Source: Chrysemys picta bellii (taxonomy: Eukaryota; Chordata; Testudines; Emydidae). Taken from it: DNA of 64,000 nucleotides. The notes under the pieces are model-generated. The model was not told where the DNA came from. It ran no database searches and worked only from the letters and a program-made list of their open reading frames with translations. Below are positions 45,490 to 57,497 of the stretch, piece after piece. The DNA is taken from the NCBI RefSeq assembly GCF_011386835.1, contig NC_088791.1, forward strand, positions 125,526,943 through 125,590,942. The letters run 5' to 3'. Both the position numbers and the translations under genes were made by a program. The first letter of the stretch is position 1; the number at the start of each line of letters is the position of its first letter.

Positions 45490-48246
45490 GGTAGAGACAG
45501 AGCAGCTTGGCAGCATCAGGCTTTAGACAGCTTTGTGCATGCCCACTGGAGAACTTGGGGACTTTAAGCACCTACATGGTTAGGCAGCAACTGAGCAAAG
45601 GTTTTGAAGATCAAAAGTTTGGATTTAGGTGCTAAAAGCAGCATTTCTGTGCCTAATCTCTTTGTGGATCTAGCCCTCAATCACTAATGAGACAAAGATT
45701 AACGCATGTGCTTAAGTTTACACACAGTACATAGTCTCATGGACTTCCTAGGACTACTTGCAGTGTATAAAGTTAAGCATGCATGTAAATCTTTACAGTA
45801 TCAGGATCCCAGTTTCTATCACCCACAGCTGTGTGTTAGACAGCTGCTCAGACACTACACAGCCAATAACCAACTCACTTCTATGTAAAGTACTCCAGAA
45901 TACCATGTAAGCAAGACACTATATAAAACCAAAGGTTTACTCTGTATTATAACATACTAACAATGACAAAATTACCATATGGGGATGGATACTGAATAAA
46001 AATCTCAAGGCAGCTGATCCAAATGATCATCTGCTAAACATTTTCACTATGTTTGCTTTTATTGAAAAAAGCTGAATACAGTTGAAAACAACTTTAAGAT
46101 GCTTGATCTACTGTTCAAGTATATACTGCTGCTGCAATAAAGGACACAGAATATAATTGGGGAGAAAGTAAGTGGAAGACAGGAAAAAAATTGTTCTTAA
46201 GATTTCCCCACTTCATATTTATTTATGCTATGTTAGAAGCTGACCAGACTCCTACAACTGACATTTTATTGACTAAAAGGGTTCTGCTTTTGTAAAAATA
46301 ATATCTGCTATGTCAGCTGTAAAATCCACTACAACAACCAAAACTACTTTCCTAGATGTAGCTAAAGTCTCACCAGGCTGTTTACAATGTTTAATAAGAC
46401 ACTGGATTAATGAAAAGAGGAGAAAAAAATCAGAATAGCTGCTAACCATGGGCAACACTGACTTATCTGACCTGCCAATTGTCTAAATGAATTCAGACTG
46501 AGTATTCTTGTTAACCAATGTCATTGGGCCACATTCTCAGCCCCTGTTCTGGTGCCTGCACGAAGCAGTCAGATGGCGGACCTAAAGGGGCAGGTGGAGA
46601 GTCTCCTGCCATAGAAGAATCCATTGTAACCTGCTTCTCTGCATCTATGCCGCAGACATGTTGGAAGCAGGGTGGTAGCACATAGCACTCTGGCCAATCC
46701 TCAGACAGTGGAGCAATCCATATGGGATCATTGCTACCAATGTAATTTAGAGCAACCCCAGGATCAAAGGTATGTGGAAAGATGGCTTAGAATGTTTGCC
46801 TCCCACTTGTCTGCAGTGAGTTCAGTGCAGCTGAAAGTTTGGCTTGGTATTTTCGAGATGGATGGTATTATGCAAGTTCATTAATATTTTTCATCAGCTT
46901 TCAGACCCACTGGTATACGGTGAAGAGGAATAAGGAAAGGATAGGATAAAACTGCTTCTTAAATATAGAGAAGGGTGTAAGCAGCATTCATAGCTGAATT
47001 CTAAATACTCAAGCTTTATGTGTGGGGGTATTCAAAACCTGGGAGTTTCATTCTGACCTATTTCCATTTAAATGTGGTGAAATTATTTCTATTTTTAAAT
47101 GGCCATTTTTTTCTTCTTTCCCAACCTATTCTAAATTACACACAGTCTGATCTGCACTAGGAGCAGTGAGAGGCTTGAGCGTGCTCAGTGAGGATGGACT
47201 CTTCAGAGATTAAGCTGTTAAAATCAAAATAGTCTCTACTGAGCATGTGCAAACTGATTCTTCAAAAGCTTAAGACTTGACCATATTTGGGCAAATTTTG
47301 ACAGAGATGTCAAAAGAAACACCCCTGACACAACGGCCATCCTCCTTCAAAATGTCAAGTACTGGCTCCAAATAATGAGAGTGCTAGAGCTTCTCAAAGA
47401 AAAAGTTGCCAGAAATATTTAAGATGGGCAAAACAATTGACTTTTCCCTCACCTTGTTCTTGGAAACAGCGGCACTATTTTGGCTGAAATTTTCCCGCAA
47501 AAATTTAACACGAGGCAGACACCAGGCCCATCACAGCATAAATGGTTGAAGTTTTGTGACGTGATAAGCAATTGAAAATAGGTTCTTATAATGGGAAGTG
47601 TCTGCACTGCTACCCATCCCGCTTTTAATAAAGCAATTGACGTATTTTACTATAATTAGATCAGCACTAGACAACATAGTTTTGATTTTTTTTCCTTTAA
47701 GCACAACACACAAGTATTTGATTTTGTAATAGAGAGCTATCTACCTAGCATACCCTTTTCCCTGGACTTTTCATTTTCTACCCTTCTTGCAATACACACG
47801 CACATTATTATTCTGTCAGGGATTAGATGAGCTCTCAGTTAATGAATCCAGGGTCTGCTGAAAGTGATTTGATTCCCACTCTCTGCGTACCAGCTATTAT
47901 GTTTAACTATGTATTTTTTTAAACATAAAAAGACCTTTTGTGGGCCACTCTCTTTTAGTATCCCTGGTTCTCTCTTAATCTGGCAGCTAACACAGATCCC
48001 ATCATCCTAGTTTCTAGCAAGTTGTTGCTTAGGGAACATAAATTATCTATCCATAAAACAGCAATTTTCTATCCAGGCATTACTAGCACAGTTATGACCA
48101 TGGTATCTGAAAATCTTACACATTCTAAAAACTACACAGGAAGGATTTAACTCATGTTTAGGTTGGAATGTAAAGCCTGAGCTAGCTATGCGTTTCATAA
48201 TGCTTAGTCTATTTATTCTTTTGGGTATAGTATTTTCTTTAATTTC
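45490..48246. other. AT-rich DNA without recognisable genes
   Basis: No frame above 70 codons with a motif. Several short words of the old repeats only. Confidence 0.4.
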
Positions 48247-48254
48247 ATCTAAGA

Positions 48255-48475
48255 CAGGGGTTCTCAAACGGGGGTCGGGACCCCTGATGGGGTCTTGAGA
48301 TTATTAGTTGGGGGGTCACGAGCTGTCAGCCTCCACCCCAACCCCTGCTTTGCCTCTAGCATTTATAACGATGTTAGACATATTAAAAAGTGTTTTTATT
48401 TTACAAGGGGAGGAGTCACCTTCAGAGGCTTGCCATGTGAAAGGAGTCACCAGTACAAAGGTTTGAGAACCACTG
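48255..48475. mobile_element. Non-autonomous hAT/Charlie-type element
   Basis: The inverted ends are CAGGGGTTCTCAAAC and GTTTGAGAACCACTG, the classic hAT pattern. A perfect 8-bp duplication, ATCTAAGA, lies at 48247-48254 and 48476-48483. Length is 221 bp, with no coding capacity. Confidence 0.92.
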
Positions 48476-48797
48476 ATCTAAGAGAACATCCTGAATAGCC
48501 TTTGTGGTTTAGGATCTCTGAAATTGGTGGTCTTAGGTACTTGTTTCGGGGCCAAGCACTGGTGGATATTCCTGATCTTTGACTTCCAAAGGGTAAGTCG
48601 AGGAGTGATGTACTCAAAGGAGGACATTTCAGGGGTTATCCCCATAAGGAGCAGTGACAAAACAGACATAGACCAATGTGGACAATGGGAGAACGGTCTC
48701 ACCTAAGAAGCATGAGGGCTAGTTATAAACCCAAGTTATTGCAAGGCTGGGCACCAGAATTTCAAGAAGCATCCTAGTACTATAGCTCTTGGGACGG

Positions 48798-48895
48798 ATT
48801 ATTAATTATTATTATTTATATTACTATAGTGCCCAGTAGCCTCCATCATCATGTAGTACCCCATTGCACTAGGCACTGTGAAGACTCAAGTTCAA
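48798..48895 (+). repeat. Old repeat fragment
   Basis: TTATTATTTATATTACTATAG, CCCCATTGCACTAGGCAC. Same family as 36375-36500. Confidence 0.42.
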
Positions 48896-48930
48896 TGAAG
48901 AGAGACTTCATTCCAGAAGCTGAACTCCAA

Positions 48931-49225
48931 GGGTAGGTCTACACTTACTTCCTGGTTCGGCGGCAGGCAATCGATCTTCTGGGATCGATTTATCACGTCT
49001 TGTCTAGACGCGATAAATTGATCCCGGATCGATCCCGGAAGTACTCGCCGTCGACGCCGGTACTCTAGCTCGGCGAGGAGTACGTGGCATCGACGGGGGA
49101 GCCTACCTGCTGCGTCAGGACCCGCGGTAAGTTCGGACTAAGGTACTTCGAATTCAGCTACGTTATTAACGTAGCTGAATTTGCGTACCTTAGTCCGAAG
49201 TGGGGGGTTAGTGTGGACCAGGCCC
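48931..49225 (-). mobile_element. CpG-rich palindromic MITE, copy B
   Basis: It is the reverse-orientation homologue of 23438-23722, sharing GATCGATTTATCACG, CATCGACGGGGGAGCC and AATTCAGCTACG/CGTAGCTGAATT. The ends are GGGTAGGTCTACACTT and TTAGTGTGGACCAGGCCC. A strong hairpin at about 49130-49200 pairs TTCGGACTAAGGTAC with GTACCTTAGTCCGAA. No intact target duplication. Confidence 0.68.
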
Positions 49226-50288
49226 AAGAGGGAGCATGTCTGTCATAGGTTATTAATCTCATGATAACGAAGTATAAAATTCTAATTGCACTACAGCGCA
49301 TAAGACATAATAACTCTGAACAAAGCAGCTGCTTTAGATGACTGCCTTTATGATTTTTATAAGTCACAAATAGACTTTCCAACATTACTTTGTCATCTGA
49401 CCCAAATGACTTCCCTATGACATTTGAATACTCTTTAAAATGGCACTGATCTCAATAAAGGAAATTAAGCCAAAACGAGGGAAGGGGAGGGGGAAGTGTG
49501 CCTCAATTACAAACACAACTCACTGACACTTCACAAGGATTTTTTTTTAAATAATACAGCGTTAACATTTCAGAAGAGAGACCATCCTACAGATTAGATC
49601 TAGATTATACTTCAAATGAAGCCAAGTCAATTAAAAGAACCACAGGAGAGTGCTGCATCATATCCATCTCTCTCAAAGTCAATAATCAGTCTCTTACACC
49701 TATTATCACTTCATCCCTCAATGCACAGAGCAGAACTGTGTCACCATTTTGCAGCTCTGCACAGAATATAGCCTTGGCTCTTAACAGTGGAAGACGTAAT
49801 GGTACCACAAGAGTCACAGCCACAGACTAATGATGTCATGACAGTGATGGAAGGCCTCTGACCTGGTTGCTACACGTATCTGTAGGAGAAATTTCTCCTC
49901 TGGCTGCTAGGAGCTGCTGCCTCCATTTTCCCCTGCTTCACTCTCTACAGCTTGAGGAGGATCTGAGAGATAGGGAGAAGAGGAAGCAGAGCAGGTGACT
50001 ACCAGCAGTAGCTTCACATTCATGCCTCACTTCCCATCCTACCTCAGCAACACAGCATCAGCTGCCCCAATCATCATGATGGAGGAAAAGTAACACCACT
50101 CTGGTTACTGTGTAAACTTGTGAAAGTCACTTTGGCTAAGGCCCAGATCCTCAAGGTGCCAAACTCCCACTGATAAGACAGTGGAGTATTTTGTCTTCTT
50201 GAGTGATACCCCAGACATTCTACATTCAACATTCTAAAACATGGGTCTAGAATGGTACTCTCCAACTTCACCTGTGTTCTGAGGCTTA
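49226..50288. other. No recognisable gene or element
   Basis: Nothing identified on either strand. Confidence 0.4.
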
Positions 50289-51960
50289 ATTCATTGTAGA
50301 ATAATAGAAATGTAGGATTGAAAGGGACCTTGATAGGTCATCTAATCCAGTCTCCTGCACTGATGCAGGACTAAGTATTATCTCAACCATCCCTGAGAGG
50401 TGTTTGTCTAACCTGCTCTTAAAAACCTCTAATGATTCCACAACCTCCATAGGTAATTTGTTCCAGTACTTAACTATCCTTACAGTTAGGAACTTTTTCC
50501 TAATGTCTAACCTAAATCTCCCATGCTGCAATTTAAGGCCATTACTTCTTGTACCATCCTGAGTGGTTAAGGAGAACCATTTATCATTCTCCTCTTTACA
50601 ACACCCTTTTAGGCACTTGAAGACTTATGTCCCCCCTCAGTCTTCTCTTCTCCAGACTACACAAACCCATTTTTTTCAATCTTTCCTCATAGGTCATGTT
50701 TTCTAGTCCTTTAATCATTTTTGTTGCTCTCCTCTGGACTTTCTCCAATTTGTCCACACCTTTCCTGAAGTGTGGTGTCCAGAACTGGACACAGTACTCC
50801 AGTTGAGGCCTTATCAGTGCTGAGTAGAGTGGAAGAATTATTTCTTGTGTCTTGTTTACAACACTCCTTCTAATACCACCCAGAATTATATTCAGGTTTT
50901 TTTGCAACAGTACTACATTGTTGACTCTCATTTAGTTTGTGATTCTCTCTAACCCCCAGATCTTTTTCTGCAGTACTCCTTCCTAGGCAGTCATTTCCCA
51001 TTTTGTATTTGTGCAATTGATTATTCCTTTGTAAGTGTAGTACTTTGCATTTGTCCTTATCGAATTTCATCCTATTTAATTCAGACCATTTCTCCTGTTT
51101 GTCAACATCATTTTGAATTTTAATCCTGTCCTCCAAAGCTCTTGCACCCCTCCCAGCTTGTTTCCATCAGCAAACTGTATAAGTGGTCTCTCTATGCCAT
51201 TATCCACATAATTTATGAAGATATTGAATAGAACTGGACTCAGGACAGATCCCTGTGGGACCCCACTTAATATACCCTTCCAGCTCGACTGTGAGCTCTC
51301 TGAGTCTGGTTTTCCAGCTAGATGTGCATCCACTTTATAGTAGGTTCATCTAGGCTATATTTCTCCAGTTTGTTTATGAAAAAGCCATGTGAGACAATAG
51401 CAAAAGTCTTAGTAAAGTTGAGATATATGACATCTATCACTTCCCCCCATCCACAAGGCTTGTTATCCTTTCAAAGAAGGATATTAGGTTGGTTTGACAT
51501 GATTTGTTCTTGACAAATCCATGTTCCTGGGTACTTACCTTATTTTCTTCTTGGTGATTACAAATTGATTCTTTGATTATTTACTCCATTATTTTTCTGG
51601 GTGCTGAAGTTAAGATGGCTGGTCTATAATTCCCTGGGTTGTCCCGATTCTCCTTTTTTATAGATAGGTACTATATTTGCCCTTTTCCAGCCCAGTTCAG
51701 TCAAATATCTCTCCCATCCTCTATGAATTCTCAAAGATAATTGTCAATGGCTCAGCGATCTCTTCAGCCAGTTCCTTAAGTATTCTAGGATGTATTTCAT
51801 TGGGTCCTGCCAACTTGAAGACATGTAATTTGTCTAAGTAATTCTTAACTTGTACTTTTCCTATTTTAGCCTGAGATCCTATCCCATTTACACTGATATT
51901 CTCTAGGGTAGTTGTTCAATTATTGCTAACTTTTTTGGTGAGAAAAAAGGCATTTAAAAC
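50286..51960 (-). pseudogene. CR1 reverse transcriptase remnant (minus strand)
   Basis: Fragments in different frames spell out the CR1 replicase C-terminal half. They include SGVPQGSVLSPVLFNIFIN (motif B), FADGNKLGG where FADD is expected (second catalytic Asp lost), LEYCVQFWTPHFRK, KVQRRATKMIKGLE, SLEKRRLRGD, and the terminal RIVKYWNKLPMEVVESLEVFK. Several stops and shifts separate them. It is dead coding sequence. Confidence 0.8.
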
Positions 51961-52332
51961 TAGGGCTGTCAATTAAACCCAGTTAACTCACACGATTAAC
52001 AAAAAAAATTAATCAAGATTAAAAACATTAATCGCAATTAATCGCCCTATTAAACAGAATTCCAATTGAAATTTATTAAATATTGTGGATATTTTTCTAC
52101 ATTTTCAAATATATTGACTTCAACTACAACACAGAATACAAAATTTTTATCACAAATATTTGCACTGTAAAATGATAAACAAAAGAAGTCATAGATTTCA
52201 ATTCACCTCATACAAGTACTGTAATGCAATCTCTTTATTGTGAAAGTGCAACTTACAGATGTAGATTTTTTTTTGTTACATAACTGCACTCAAAAACAAA
52301 ACAGTGTCAAACTTTAGAGCCTGAAAGTCCAC

Positions 52333-53011
52333 TCAGTCCAACTTCTCATTCAGCCAATCGCTAAGAGAAACAAGTTTGTTTATATTTACAGGAGATAATG
52401 CTGCCCACTTCTTAATTACATCACCTGAAAGTGATAACAGGCATTCACATGGTACTGTTGTAGCCATAGGCGACAACTCCATGGGTCTCTGGGGCTGGAG
52501 CACCCACAGGGAAAAATTAGTGGGAGCTGTGCACCCACCGGCCGCCAAGCTCCCCTCCCCTCCCTGCCTCACCACACCTCCGCCTCCTCCCCTGAACACG
52601 CTGCATCCCCACTTCTCCCCCTAGCTCCCAGCGATTGCTGCCGCAAAACAAGCTCCGGGAGGCAGGGGGAGGAGCGGGAACGCAGCACACTCAGGGGAGG
52701 AGGCAGGGCCAGGACGGGGATTTTGGGAAGGAGTCCAATGGGGCAGGGAGGGGGCGGAGTTGGGGTGGGGACTTTGGGGAAGGGATTGGAATGGGAGCAG
52801 GGCAGGGGCAGGAGGGGGCAGGGCAGGAGGGGTGGGGCAAGTGGAGTCGGGGTGGGGCTGGGGGCAGAAGGGGGTCGAGCACCTACTGGCGCCAGCAAAA
52901 GTTGGCGCCTATGGTTGTAGCTGGCGTTGCAAGATATTTACGCACCAGATGTGCTAAAAATTCATATGCCTCTTCATGCTTCGGCCATCGTTCCAGAGGA
53001 CATGCTTCCAT
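52333..53011 (-). pseudogene. hAT transposase C-terminal domain, left arm, interrupted
   Basis: The minus strand reads CPLERWPKHEEAYEFLAHL (upstream of the nested insertion) and then CECLLSLSGDVIKKWAALSP and NINKLVSLSDWLNEK before a stop at 52333-52335. This is the hAT dimerisation domain, the mirror of the right arm. The 449-bp MITE at 52465-52913 splits it between the two blocks. Confidence 0.78.
52465..52913. mobile_element. GC-rich hAT-type MITE nested in the hAT remnant
   Basis: The inverted ends are CATAGGCGACAACTCC and AGTTGGCGCCTATG. A perfect 8-bp duplication, GTTGTAGC, lies at 52457-52464 and 52914-52921. The 449-bp interior is C-rich on the left and G-rich on the right. The long frames within it (109-137 aa) are composition artefacts. 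Confidence 0.93.
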
Positions 53012-53037
53012 GTTGATGACGCTCGTTAAAAAAAACT

Positions 53038-53696
53038 GTGTTAATTAAATTTGTGACTGAACTCCTTGGGGGAGAATTGTATGTCTCCTGTTCTGTTTTA
53101 CCTGCATTCTGCCATATATTTCATGTTATAGCAGTCTTGGATGATGACTCAGCACATGTTGTTCATTTTAAGAACACTTTCACAGCGCATTTGACAAAAC
53201 GCAAAGAAGATACCAATGTGAAATTTCTAAAGATAGCTACAGCACTCGACCCAAGATTTAAGAATCTGAAGTGCCTTCAAAATCTGAGAGGGATGAGGTG
53301 TGGAGTATGCTTTAAGAAGTCTTAAAAGAGCAACACTCTAATGCGGAAACTACAGACCCTGAAACATCAAAAAAGAAAATCAATCTTCTGCTGGTGGCAT
53401 CTGACTGAGATGATGAAAATGAACATGCCTCATTCCGCACTGCTTTGGATTGTTATTGAGCAGAACCCGTCATCAGCATGCACGCATGTCCTCTGGAATG
53501 GTGGTTGAAGCATCAAGGGACATATGAATCTTTAGTGCATCTGGCATGTAAATATCTTGCAATGCCAGATATAACAGTGCCGTGCAAACACCTGTTCTCA
53601 CTTGCAGGTGACAGAGTAAACAAGAAGCGGGCAGCATTATCTTCTGCGAATGTAAACAAACTTGTTTGTCTGAGCAATTGGCTGAACAAGAAATAG
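53038..53696 (+). pseudogene. hAT transposase, central and C-terminal part, right arm
   Basis: The frame 53038-53325 contains the hAT hallmark KIATALDPRFKNLKCL. After a frameshift, 53478-53696 contains CPLEWWLKHQGTYESL, KYLAMPDITVPCKHLFSLAG and VNKKRAALSSANVNKLV, the hAT C-terminal dimerisation domain (dimer formation and transposition in active elements). The N-terminal zinc finger and most of the catalytic core are missing. Confidence 0.85.
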
Positions 53697-54374
53697 GACT
53701 GATTGGACTTGTAGGCTCTACAGTTTGACATTGTTTTATTTTTTTAATGCAGGGATTTTATGTACATAATTTTACATTTGTAAGTTCATCTTTCATGATA
53801 AAGAGATTGCACTACAGTATTTGTATGAGGTGAATTGAAAAATACTATTTCTTTTGTTTTTTACAGTGCAAATATTTGTAATAAAAATATAAAGTGAGCA
53901 CTGTACACTTTGTGTTCTGTGTTATAATTGAAATCAATATATTTGAAAATGTAGAAAACATCCAAATATATTTAAATAAATGGTATCCTATTATTGTTTA
54001 ACAGCGTGATTAATCACGATTAATTTTTTTAATCGCTCGACAGCCCTACATTTACCACTTTGGCCATTGCTGCACTTTCTGTTATTGTCTTTCCATCCCC
54101 ATTGAGTAATGGGCCTACCCTGTCCCTGGTTTTCCTCTTACTTCCCATGTATTTGCATAATTCTTTCTTGTTACCCTTTATATTCCTAGCTAGTTTAATC
54201 TCATTTTGTGCCTTGGGCTTTCTAATTTTGTCCCTGCATGCTTGTGGGGGTTTTTTATATTCACCTTTTGTAATTTGACCTAGTTTCCACATCTTGTATG
54301 ACTCTTTTTAGTTTCATGTCATTGAAGATCTCTTGGTTAAACCAGGGTGGCCTCTTACCATACTTCCTACCTTT

Positions 54375-55825
54375 TAATATTCATAAATCACTTCAAGACA
54401 CTAATATTAAAAGCGTTATATGGGAACAAACCTCTGAATTTTCAGGGAGCAGAGAGATATTTTAATACCTGTTATGGTTTTAATGTTAGGTCACCCTTGT
54501 TTTAGCCCCCTAAAATTCACCTCTGGAATTCTAGCACAGAGGACTCTGCCAAGGTTCTCTTCAATAATTTTGAAATATTTTTGTTGCTTTTATAAATTAA
54601 TGATGCCTTGGAAGCATAAAACTGTTAAAAACAGAAGAGCAACCCCAAGACATTGTCTACAGGGATTTTAGTAGACTGCTGAAGAAGAACATCAGAGATT
54701 ACGCAGGAAACAAAGATGATAAACATAAAAAAGTCTATGGGAAACTTACTGAACTACAGTACCTCTCTTATTCCCTTGGTGTTTCATACAAAATTGTGAT
54801 AAACAACTTGAAATATGCAGCCAGTCTTCCTTTAAAAGTCATGTTTGTGACAGTTCTCTCCAGAAGAGATTTTAGGGAAGTCTGCCAAATTTCCAAGAGT
54901 CCTGTGGAACCTGCCTGCTAGGCTCTTAAGAAAGTAAACTGAGAAGAGGATTTTGTTCTTCCCATGAAACATAAAGAAGAAACATGGCACACCTAAAACT
55001 CACAATGTTGTCCTGGTCTAGGACTGGGACTTCTAAGTGCTATTGCAATATAAATAAATAATTAATAACCTCTTGTCCCTGACCACCCATAAACTATTTT
55101 CATTAATATATTTATTGAGCACGGATAGTCCAACTCTCTATATTTTAATTTCCTTGTGAATATGAATATGAGGAGAAAAACAAAAATATTAACTAAAAAC
55201 AACCTGGCAACCAAAGCTAGAGCAGCTCTTGTTAAGAGGGCAAAACAGTTTTAATTTTATTCAGGAGAGTCAGTAAATAGTTTGCAGACCTAAATTACGG
55301 CTAATGACCCATATGCTTCTCTAGCATTAGGCTAAAATCCAATATTTATATTTTCATGAACTTACAGCATTGATCTAGATGAAATCAAAGCAGCTGGAAA
55401 CAGTCTGGAATGTAAACAGCTGATGCTCCTGGGAAATTACATCAGCGTTTGTAGCCACCCCCAGAGAAATGCCAATTAAAATCACCTTATTTTTAGCCAG
55501 GGGTGGGAGGGAAGAGACTGTTTTCCTAATTTTCTCCTAATGTACTGCAACAGTTTATACTGTCAATGTCCATTTCTCTCCTTTCCTAAGGACACTGTCA
55601 TCCCACACTAAATCAATAAACAACTGCAGACTGGTGGAGTCAGGAGACTGCTGGCCATGCTTATCTTCCATGGACCCAAATTTGTTACCAGGCTACACAG
55701 GCTTTACAGAAGGAATTTTGTTCAATTACTCTTGGCAGAGGTGCAAGAGGAGAAAACCCCACTGAATCCATTTCCCACTTTCTTCTTACCTTCAGTTAAT
55801 TATATGTGATCTTTTGTAGCAAACC
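54375..55825. other. AT-rich DNA without recognisable genes
   Basis: Nothing identified on either strand. Confidence 0.4.
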
Positions 55826-55829
55826 TGGC

Positions 55830-56398
55830 TGAGGAGAATAGTAATACCTACCTCTTACTTGGCACCTTCGCCCTTATATTTCAAAACACTTTACAAAGGA
55901 GGCAAGTATCATTATCCATTTTACACAGAGGATACTTCTACACTGTACATCACTGGTAGCAGAGTCTGGGGTGTATGTAATTACATGCCACAGTGAAACG
56001 CAGACTGTGCCCACACTGCGGTGTGTAGCTACACATGTCAGTGAAAGGCTCTGGCAGGCGGGAAGCAGCGGGGAAAGGCTCCAGCAGCTCCATGTTGCTG
56101 GAGCCTTTCCCAGCTGCCGGTGTTTTTCCCTGTAGTAGGGCACTACACTGCTAAAATAGTGTAGACAGGGAGGCACTGCTTGGATGTGTAGGGTACATAT
56201 CCATAGCACTCAGCATGTCTTTACTCTATGCACCAAAACCAGGCCTTAGAATCTACACTGCTATTTATACCCATGCTAGGGGTGTGTGTCATGTATGTAC
56301 CATAAGGGGTGTGCAGTGTAGAGGTAACCAGAGAGGTCCCAGAGCAGGCCAATGTCAGGAACAGAACCCAGGTCTCCTAAGCCCAGTCAAGTATATTA
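55830..56398 (-). repeat. MIR-like SINE in minus orientation, interrupted
   Basis: The SINE starts at TACCTCTTACTTGGC...CATTATCCATTTTACACAGAGGA (to about 55930). It seems to resume at 56330-56398 with GAACAGAACCCAGGTCTCC and TAAGCCCAGTCAAG. The DNA between is the short element described next. The SINE's far end abuts the LTR at 56399. Confidence 0.42.
55930..56190. mobile_element. Short TIR element with CTACACTG ends (approximate)
   Basis: Ends TACTTCTACACTG and TAGTGTAGACAGGG are inverted. An internal hairpin pairs GGAAAGGCTCCAGCAGC with GCTGGAGCCTTTCC. The boundaries are uncertain. Confidence 0.45.
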
Positions 56399-57497
56399 TG
56401 TGACGTTCTGAAACTTGGGGGAACACTCAGCACCCCCATGTTCATCCTTATAATATGATTGTCTGGTATCTAATGCAAGGTTTGTCATGTCAGGTGTCTT
56501 TGGAAGGCTCATGATGTACTGAGCATTGTTGTTATGGTCATGTTATAGTAATCGTTATAGGTTATAATTTCATGTATATAGTTATGAGGCTGAAAATGTG
56601 TCGTCATGGCTTAAAGCAAGCCCAGGCAAAAACTCTCCAGAAGCAGAGGGGCAATTCACACATCATCAGGGCATGTATGGGACAAACCCAGTCCAGCCTC
56701 ACAGGAACAAAGGACATTGGCCTAGGCAACAACAAAGGATCTGTTGGACTCTCAAGTGAGTCACCTCCCTTCCTTTGGTCGGTTTGGGACTGAGATGAGG
56801 TAATGCTCACCTGACTCTGAAGGGGGGCGGGGGCAAAGCCAAGAGGGAAGAAAAGACATGATAAAAGGGAGAGGTGTTTGCCATGCTCTTCCTCTCTCTT
56901 CCATCTACATCTACAGACACCACACCAAGCAACTGAAGTGCTGATCAAAGGGGAAAGCCTGGCTGAAGGGAAACCAGCCAGCCTGTGGTGAGAAGCATCT
57001 AAGTTTATAAGGGCATTGAAAGTGTTAAGATCAGCTTAGAATAAGTTTTGCTTTTATTTCATTTGACCAAATCTGCCTTATGTTTTGACTTATCATCACT
57101 TAAAATCTATCTTTCATAATTAATCAATTTGTTTGTTTGTTCTACCTGAAGCAGTGCATTTGGTCTGAAGTGTGTCAGAGACTCCCCTTGGGATAACAAC
57201 CCTGGTACATATCAATTTCTTTGTTAAATTGATGAACTCATAAGCTTGCAGCGTCCAGCAGGCATAACTGGACACTGCAAGACGGAGGTTCCTATGGTTG
57301 TGTCTGGGACCGGAGACATTGACACTAACCAATCAGTTGCAAGCTGCTGGGAGCAGCTTACATGCCAGAGGCGGTGTGTGAACAGCCCAGGAGTGGGAGT
57401 TCTCACAGCGGAGCAGGGTAAGGCTGGCTCCCAGAGTCAAGAATTGGAGTGACCTAACAGATCACCAGTCCAGATAACACCAGAGGGGAATGTCACA
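56399..57497 (+). mobile_element. Solo LTR, family 3
   Basis: The sequence begins TGTGACGTTCTG and ends GGGAATGTCACA, about 1.1 kb. A TATA-like GATAAAAGGGAG lies near 56860, and a decayed AATAAA position near 57119-57125 (TTAATCAATTTG). I recognise it as an LTR repeated in turtles (memory). The flanks do not show a convincing 4-6 bp duplication. No retroviral genes adjoin it. Confidence 0.65.

Larger units (their letters stand above)
51961..54048. mobile_element. hAT transposon remnant rearranged into a large inverted repeat
   Basis: The ends are TAGGGCTGTC and GACAGCCCTA. Both flanks carry the same 3' half of one hAT element in opposite orientation. About 400 bases inward from each end match as inverted copies (CTACATTTTCAAATATATTGA, ATTTGCACTGTAAAA, TTCAATTCACCTCATACAA). 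Each arm encodes the hAT C-terminal dimerisation domain, reading toward its own end. A single-copy transposase piece lies in the middle (53040-53460). Flanks CATTTAAA and CATTTACC are the likely duplicated target, with two bases of slack. Confidence 0.8.
50293..54372 (-). mobile_element. 5'-truncated CR1 LINE, minus orientation, split by a hAT remnant
   Basis: CR1 sequence runs on the minus strand from its 3' end near 50293 (AATAATAGAAATGTAGG on plus) through the reverse transcriptase to 51960. It resumes at 54049-54372 with the linker region ([22 protein letters not shown]). The block 51961-54048 is an inserted hAT. CR1 is missing ORF1 and most of the endonuclease. It belongs to a different subfamily from the element at 4251, judging by its diverged text. 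Confidence 0.82.

Noticed and set aside
45110..45571. 153-codon Gly-rich minus-strand frame
   Set aside because: Lies over a C-rich hAT MITE with defined inverted ends. Low-complexity translation.
52569..53048. Several 63-137-codon Gly/Pro-rich frames on both strands
   Set aside because: All fall in the nested GC-rich MITE with a perfect target duplication.
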